Positions 5,169-8,610 of a stretch of 8,610 nt of DNA are shown piece by piece. Numbering within the stretch: the first letter of the stretch is position 1; each line of letters opens with the position of its first letter. The notes under the pieces were generated by a model. The model searched no databases. It was given only the letters and a program-made list of their open reading frames with translations, and had not been told where the DNA came from. The position numbers were made by a program, and so were the translations under genes. Origin of the DNA: CALAED01 sp937891035 (GTDB lineage Bacteria > Actinomycetota > Actinomycetes > Streptosporangiales > Streptosporangiaceae); assembly GCA_035642125.1 (NCBI GenBank), contig DASQSZ010000182.1, positions 1-8,610 of the forward strand. The letters are read 5' to 3'.

Positions 5169-5782
5169 GGCCGGTCTTCGCGGTCGTGAATGAGCTGGAC
5201 CACTTCCGCGGCTCTTGCCTTGATCAGACTCAGCCCAGCGTGACTCCAGGCTCGCGGCTCGCGATCGACGACGCAGATGGTGCCCAGGGTCATGCCCGTT
5301 CGGTCAATCAGGGGAGCTCCCAGGTAGGAGCGGATGCCGACCTGGTCTACCACCGGGTTGCCGGCGAACCGCGGATAGTCGCAGACGTCCTCAAGGACGA
5401 GCGGCTTACGCCGCACGACGACATGTGGGCAGAATCCGTAATCAAGAGCCATTTCTCGTCCCACCTCGACGCCGGCAGCGGAGCCGAGCGCGACCGCCGA
5501 GTCCGCGTGCGTGCGCGACGCCACGTACAGACCGGCGAAATACTGGCGTTCTTGGTCGATGAAATTGACCATCGCGAAGGGATTGTCGATCGCGCCGGTC
5601 AGGGCGCGGGCGCTCTCCGCCAGCTTCCAGGCGAAGTCATCGAATTCCGGCTCGGGGCGTTTTCCCAGACCGAGTTCACGCAGCCGTACCACACGGCGTG
5701 GTGCCTCCCGGTCGGCTGGGGTCAGCAGTTGGCCCGGAGGGACGTCATAGGTCAGGTAGTCGGAAGGCAGGTCATCGCGCAC
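5159..5782 (-). CDS. GAF-domain sensor protein, fifth gene of the conservon operon
   Basis: This is a 207-aa soluble protein with one GAF domain over most of its length (about 48-200) and no output domain. Typical features of this actinobacterial GAF subgroup are an N-terminal RVVRLRELGLGKRPEPEFDDFA (30-51), PFAMVNFIDQERQYFAGL (68-85), then GFCPHVV (116-122), PRFAGNPVV (137-145), SYLGAPL (152-158) and GTICVVDREPR (167-177). GAF domains bind small ligands, heme, flavin or cyclic nucleotides; no ligand can be read from the sequence. C118, C134 and C170 are its only cysteines. The GTG at 5782 has GGAG 6 bases upstream. It begins 30 bases after the GTPase gene and is surely its co-transcribed partner. 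Streptomyces conservons often carry a cytochrome P450 or nothing at this position, so the GAF protein may be the soluble sensor or effector of this system (inference). Confidence 0.88.
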   Translation of the reverse strand: MRDDLPSDYLTYDVPPGQLLTPADREAPRRVVRLRELGLGKRPEPEFDDFAWKLAESARALTGAIDNPFAMVNFIDQERQYFAGLYVASRTHADSAVALGSAAGVEVGREMALDYGFCPHVVVRRKPLVLEDVCDYPRFAGNPVVDQVGIRSYLGAPLIDRTGMTLGTICVVDREPRAWSHAGLSLIKARAAEVVQLIHDREDRPLG

Positions 5783-5812
5783 GACACGCTCCGTATCTGG
5801 CGGGATCGGTGG

Positions 5813-6397
5813 TTAGAGGGATGAAGGTACGGTGGCGGTGAGCAGGTGCTCGACCAAAGCGGCCAGCACTGCGATCCCGGCACGGCGATCACGGGCGTCA
5901 CACACCATGATCGGTACACCGGGGCCGAGTTTGAGGGCGGCCCGCACCTCCTCAACGTTGTAGCGGACGGCTCCGTCGAACTCGTTGATGGCGACGAGAA
6001 AGCCGATCCCGCGTCGTTCAAAGAAGTCGACGGCGTCAAAGCATTCGTCGAGGCGTCGCGTGTCGACCAACACCACCGCTCCCAAAGCACCCTGGGACAG
6101 CTCGTTCCACATGAACCAGAACCGCTCTTGGCCGGGGGTACCGAACAGGTAGAGCACGGTACGCGGATCGATGGTGATCCGGCCGAAGTCGAGGGCCACT
6201 GTGGTGGTGGACTTGGCCGCCACGCCTTCCAGGCTGTCGGTCCCGGCGCTCGCCTGAGTGATCACCGCTTCGGTGCTCAGCGGCTCTATCTCACTCACCG
6301 CGCCGACGAAGGTGGTCTTGCCTACGCCGAATCCACCGGCGACCAACAGCTTGACCGCGATGGGAAATGGGGATGGCTCAGAGCCGTCGTAGTCCAT
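5813..6397 (-). CDS. Conservon small GTPase (CvnD-like ATP/GTP-binding protein)
   Basis: This 194-aa Ras-like P-loop GTPase belongs to the CvnD group of conservons and is the proposed switch of the membrane signalling complex. Walker A is GGFGVGKT (21-28). The switch II region reads FGTPGQERFWFMW (85-97), where the usual Asp of DxxGQ is Gly (G86). The base-recognition motif is NEFD (138-141) in place of NKxD, and CDARDR (166-171) fills the place of the SAK motif. In my recollection these changes are normal for the group rather than defects. There is no lipidation signal or membrane segment, so any membrane association would come through its partners. The ATG at 6397 lies inside the end of the DUF742 gene (20-base overlap) with GGAGG 9 bases upstream, so the two are translationally linked. 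The GAF gene follows 30 bases downstream. Confidence 0.94.
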   Translation of the reverse strand: MDYDGSEPSPFPIAVKLLVAGGFGVGKTTFVGAVSEIEPLSTEAVITQASAGTDSLEGVAAKSTTTVALDFGRITIDPRTVLYLFGTPGQERFWFMWNELSQGALGAVVLVDTRRLDECFDAVDFFERRGIGFLVAINEFDGAVRYNVEEVRAALKLGPGVPIMVCDARDRRAGIAVLAALVEHLLTATVPSSL

Positions 6398-6746
6398 TGA
6401 GCACCACCTCCAGCAGATCGCGGTTTTCCATGTTGGCGCCCGGTCCAGGCGGGCGTGCGGTGGCCACCCCGGCGTCGATCAGATCGGAGAGCAGGACCTT
6501 AGCGATCATGAGCGGCAACCGCAGCCGCGCCGCGACCTCAGCCACGGGAGTGGGGACCCGGCACAGGTCCAGGGCCTGCGTGTGCTCGCGGTCCAGCTGC
6601 ACCCGACCTGTCATCCCGGTGGCCATCACCATGGACAGCAGGTCGAGCTCCCGGGTGGGGATGGTGCGTCCGTTGCTGATGGCGTAAGGACGCACCAGAC
6701 GCCCTGCCTCCTCATCGAGCCATGACACGCCGTCGTATCCAGTCAT
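6378..6746 (-). CDS. DUF742 protein (CvnC-like conservon component)
   Basis: This 122-aa protein is of the DUF742 family, the third conservon gene. Family features are WLDEEAGRLVRPYAISNGRT (9-28), a central TRELDLLSMVMA, and VPTPVAEVAARLRLPLMIAKVLLSDLIDAG with the look of a winged-helix domain, ending in DLLEVVLNGLRRL. In Streptomyces the CvnC proteins are thought to act with the Roadblock protein and the GTPase beneath the receptor kinase. Whether this one binds DNA is unknown. The ATG at 6746 overlaps the stop of the Roadblock gene by 4 bases (ATGA), and no clear Shine-Dalgarno lies upstream, so it is probably translated by coupling to the preceding gene. At the other end it overlaps the GTPase gene by 20 bases. 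Confidence 0.93.
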   Translation of the reverse strand: MTGYDGVSWLDEEAGRLVRPYAISNGRTIPTRELDLLSMVMATGMTGRVQLDREHTQALDLCRVPTPVAEVAARLRLPLMIAKVLLSDLIDAGVATARPPGPGANMENRDLLEVVLNGLRRL

Positions 6747-7180
6747 GCCGTCGAGGTTGGATCCCGCCGAGCCGGGGTCGTCCCCCGGGCCGGGGTGGCC
6801 AGAAATGGGCGGACACTCTTGATCAACTGAGCCATCTCGTATCCGATGACGCTCGGGTCCGCGCTTCGGTCCACCACCACCGCGAGGATCGAACCGAACC
6901 CTGCCGAGGACACGAACAAAGTGCTGTCGTTCAGCTCCGCCACCACTTGCCGCACGACATCGCTGCCATCGAACTTCTCTCCGGCCGTCCGGGCAAGGGA
7001 CCAGATCGGAGCCGCCATCGCCGCCAACTGGTCGGCGCCGTCCCCATCCAACCCGTAGAAGGCCTTAGGCAGCCCATCAGCGGAGAGCAGCACGATGCTC
7101 CGGGTCCCGGGAACCCGCTTGGCGAGATTGCTCAGCAGCCAAGCGAGATCAGAATCCTGATTCGCGGGGACGATCGCCAT
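6743..7180 (-). CDS. Roadblock/LC7 domain protein (CvnB-like conservon component)
   Basis: This 145-aa soluble protein has one Roadblock/LC7 domain over about residues 8-125. Recognisable blocks are DLAWLLSNLAKRVPGTRSIV (11-30), LSADGLPKAF (32-41), DQLAAMAAPIWSLARTAG (50-67), LFVSSAGFGSILAVVVD (88-104) and VIGYEMAQLIKSVRPFL (111-127). A short Pro/Thr/Arg-rich tail follows. Roadblock proteins are dimerising adaptors or regulators of small GTPases; the likely partner is the GTPase encoded two genes downstream, as for MglB with MglA in Myxococcus. No catalytic residue can be assigned. The ATG at 7180 has GGAG 6 bases upstream. The gene starts 30 bases after the kinase stop and overlaps the DUF742 gene by 4 bases. 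Confidence 0.95.
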   Translation of the reverse strand: MAIVPANQDSDLAWLLSNLAKRVPGTRSIVLLSADGLPKAFYGLDGDGADQLAAMAAPIWSLARTAGEKFDGSDVVRQVVAELNDSTLFVSSAGFGSILAVVVDRSADPSVIGYEMAQLIKSVRPFLATPARGTTPARRDPTSTA

Positions 7181-7210
7181 GGAACTCTCCTTCGAGCCTG
7201 AGATGCGTGG

Positions 7211-8610
7211 TCAGTTGGTGCCGCCGGAACTGTCCACGGGGTGGTCCTCCTCGTCGTCAGCCCGGCTGACACCCCGCAGGAAGCCGGCCATCAAATCAGG
7301 TGTGGCCTCGATGATCGGCTCGTCGCCCCGGGAAGGGGGGGCCTCCCACAACTCAGGCGCCAGGTTCTGTTGCACCCGGCGCTGCGGCAGTGGCGGTCGA
7401 TCGTCGCCGGCTCTCGCCTCACGACCGTCGGCTCCCCGCTGGGAGGGAACCGAAGGCGAGCCAACCGCCGCCGCCACCGGGACGGGCGGGGCCGCCACCG
7501 ACTGCTTCGACCGGTCTTGGGCCATGGGACGGATGAGGTTCGGGGGCAGCACGACGACCGCCTGGGTGCCTCCGTAAACGTTTCGATGTAGCTCGACCTT
7601 GACGCCGTGACGACGAGCGAGGGCCGAGACGACGAACAGCCCGATGCGACCATCTCGTAGCAGCTCACCGATGTTCACCTGACTCGGGTCGGCGAGCACG
7701 GCGTTCATCCGGTGCCGGTCGTCACCGAGGATGCCAAGGCCTCGGTCCTCGACCTCGATGGCCAAGCCCGCCGTGACGCTCTCGGCGCGGATCAACACCT
7801 GGGTCTCGGGCGGAGAGAACTTCGTGGCGTTCTCAACAAGTTCCGCGACCAGGTGAATGATGTGGGCCACCGCGTCGCCGAGCAGCATGCCCTCGATCGG
7901 CAGCACGAGTTTGACGCGCGAGTACTGCTCCACTTCGGCGACGGCCGAGCGCAACACGTCATACATGGTCACCGGGTTGCTCCACCGGCGGCGCGACGCG
8001 GCGCCGCCGAGCACGGCAAGGCTTTCCGTTTGGCGACGCAGCAGCGTGGCGAGGTGATCGACGGTGAACAGGCCTTTGAGGAGGTCGGGGTCCTCAACCT
8101 GCGCCTCGAGCTCGTCGAGCAACTGGATCTCGCGGTGGACCAATGACTGCATCCGCAAGGCGAGATTGACGAACACCTCAACGCGCTGATCGGGTCCCGA
8201 CCCCGCGTTCGCCGCGGCCAGGACCGCCTGCCGCACCGCGAGCTGTGTCCTGCGCACGTCGTAGGCGAGCAGCTCGAAGGGGTCATTCGTCGCCGGCGGG
8301 GCACCCATGGCAGGCGGTTCGCCGCGTTCGCCGCGCTGTGCTCCTTCGAGAACAGGACGTAGTTCGTCGAGGCCGCGGGCGTGCAGGGAGCGGAGGCCGT
8401 GAAGCTGGTGGTGGAGCGCACGGATCGCGGTCTCTGCGCCGATGTAGGCCCCGGCCAAGATGAGCGCAGCGCCCGTGGCCGCCACCAGGAACACCATGCG
8501 CGTCGTCAGCACGGAGGGCTCGGCGACGCTCAAGAACCAGACCATGGCGCAGCCCAGTAGCGCCATCGCGGCGGTGGGCAGTACACAGGCTCGCACCACG
8601 GCGCCGCGCA
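7211..8610 (-). CDS. Membrane histidine-kinase-like receptor (CvnA-like), 5' end possibly beyond the window
   Basis: This is the first gene of the conservon. The frame is open to the window edge; the first visible start is GTG at 8599 (462 aa), but it has no Shine-Dalgarno, so the true start may lie at or beyond 8610. Numbering here is from 8599. Two membrane helices (about 6-26 and 35-56) enclose a loop of only some ten residues, leaving almost no extracellular domain. A linker and helical DHp-like region follow, with NLALRMQSLVHREIQLLDEL (145-164) and DHLATLLRR (181-189). The ATPase domain has an N-box ELVENATKFSPP (253-264, N257), a G1 box VEDRGLGI (283-290) and a G2-like GRIGLFVVSALARRHG (317-332). 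The long disordered Pro/Ala-rich tail carries LPQRRVQQNLAPELW (404-418) and PDLMAGFLRG (434-443), short motifs typical of these receptors and perhaps partner-binding (inference). In the family the phospho-acceptor and response regulator are uncertain; no regulator gene is seen here. Roadblock starts 30 bases downstream. Confidence 0.92.
   Translation of the reverse strand, partial: RGAVVRACVLPTAAMALLGCAMVWFLSVAEPSVLTTRMVFLVAATGAALILAGAYIGAETAIRALHHQLHGLRSLHARGLDELRPVLEGAQRGERGEPPAMGAPPATNDPFELLAYDVRRTQLAVRQAVLAAANAGSGPDQRVEVFVNLALRMQSLVHREIQLLDELEAQVEDPDLLKGLFTVDHLATLLRRQTESLAVLGGAASRRRWSNPVTMYDVLRSAVAEVEQYSRVKLVLPIEGMLLGDAVAHIIHLVAELVENATKFSPPETQVLIRAESVTAGLAIEVEDRGLGILGDDRHRMNAVLADPSQVNIGELLRDGRIGLFVVSALARRHGVKVELHRNVYGGTQAVVVLPPNLIRPMAQDRSKQSVAAPPVPVAAAVGSPSVPSQRGADGREARAGDDRPPLPQRRVQQNLAPELWEAPPSRGDEPIIEATPDLMAGFLRGVSRADDEEDHPVDSSGGTN

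Noticed and set aside
5066..5824. 252-aa + strand frame antisense to the GAF gene
   Set aside because: The opposite strand encodes a recognisable GAF domain with a proper ribosome site and operon context.
6097..6397. Switch II Asp missing and NKxD altered in the small GTPase, as a sign of an inactive protein
   Set aside because: To my recollection FGTPGQ and an N-x-F-D motif are normal for conservon GTPases, so they are not evidence of lost function.
5846..7201. + strand frames of 184, 106 and 159 aa antisense to the conservon genes
   Set aside because: All are shadows of strongly recognised Roadblock, DUF742 and GTPase genes.
1..8610. tRNA, rRNA, CRISPR array, insertion sequence or prophage
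   Set aside because: No cloverleaf, rRNA segment, regularly spaced repeat array, transposase or integrase sequence was recognised on either strand.

Overview
The window is high-GC actinobacterial DNA. GC-rich codon use, GTG starts, the hrcA-dnaJ pair with a dnaJ2-type DnaJ, the actinobacterial family DUF3097 and a conservon-type signalling operon all point the same way. The DnaJ and HrcA sequences look closest to filamentous actinomycetes of the Streptosporangiales type (Actinomadura/Nonomuraea relatives). That placement is an impression from memory, not a search result.

Layout. (1) 85-2229, + strand: hrcA (heat-shock repressor) and dnaJ (J-domain co-chaperone), stop and start codons abutting. 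(2) 2230-2578: a gene-free, GC-rich spacer with three perfect palindromes and a short tandem repeat. (3) 2579-3403, + strand: a DUF3097 protein, with no rsmE methyltransferase gene between it and dnaJ. (4) 3404-3890: a 487-bp gene-free stretch whose centre drops to about 53 % GC. It holds a 10-bp stem-loop, an 11-bp direct repeat and a very small possible reading frame with two adjacent Trp codons. (5) 3891-5126, + strand: an acyl-CoA dehydrogenase-fold protein that appears to lack the catalytic glutamate at both positions known in the family. (6) 5130-5168: a two-tier stem-loop between convergent genes, a likely bidirectional terminator. (7) 5159-8610, - strand: a five-gene conservon (cvn-like) operon. 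In transcription order it encodes a membrane histidine-kinase-like protein (5' end runs off the window), a Roadblock/LC7 protein, a DUF742 protein, a Ras-like small GTPase and a GAF-domain protein.

How the genes work together. HrcA and DnaJ belong to protein quality control: HrcA represses chaperone operons and DnaJ feeds substrates to DnaK. The conservon products are known in Streptomyces to form a membrane-associated complex likened to a eukaryotic G-protein-coupled receptor: the kinase-like protein is the receptor, Roadblock and DUF742 proteins are adaptors and the GTPase is the switch. Here the distal gene encodes a GAF sensor rather than the cytochrome P450 found in some conservons. The dehydrogenase gene stands alone, converges on the conservon and has its own long leader. 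No mobile element, tRNA, rRNA or CRISPR array was seen.
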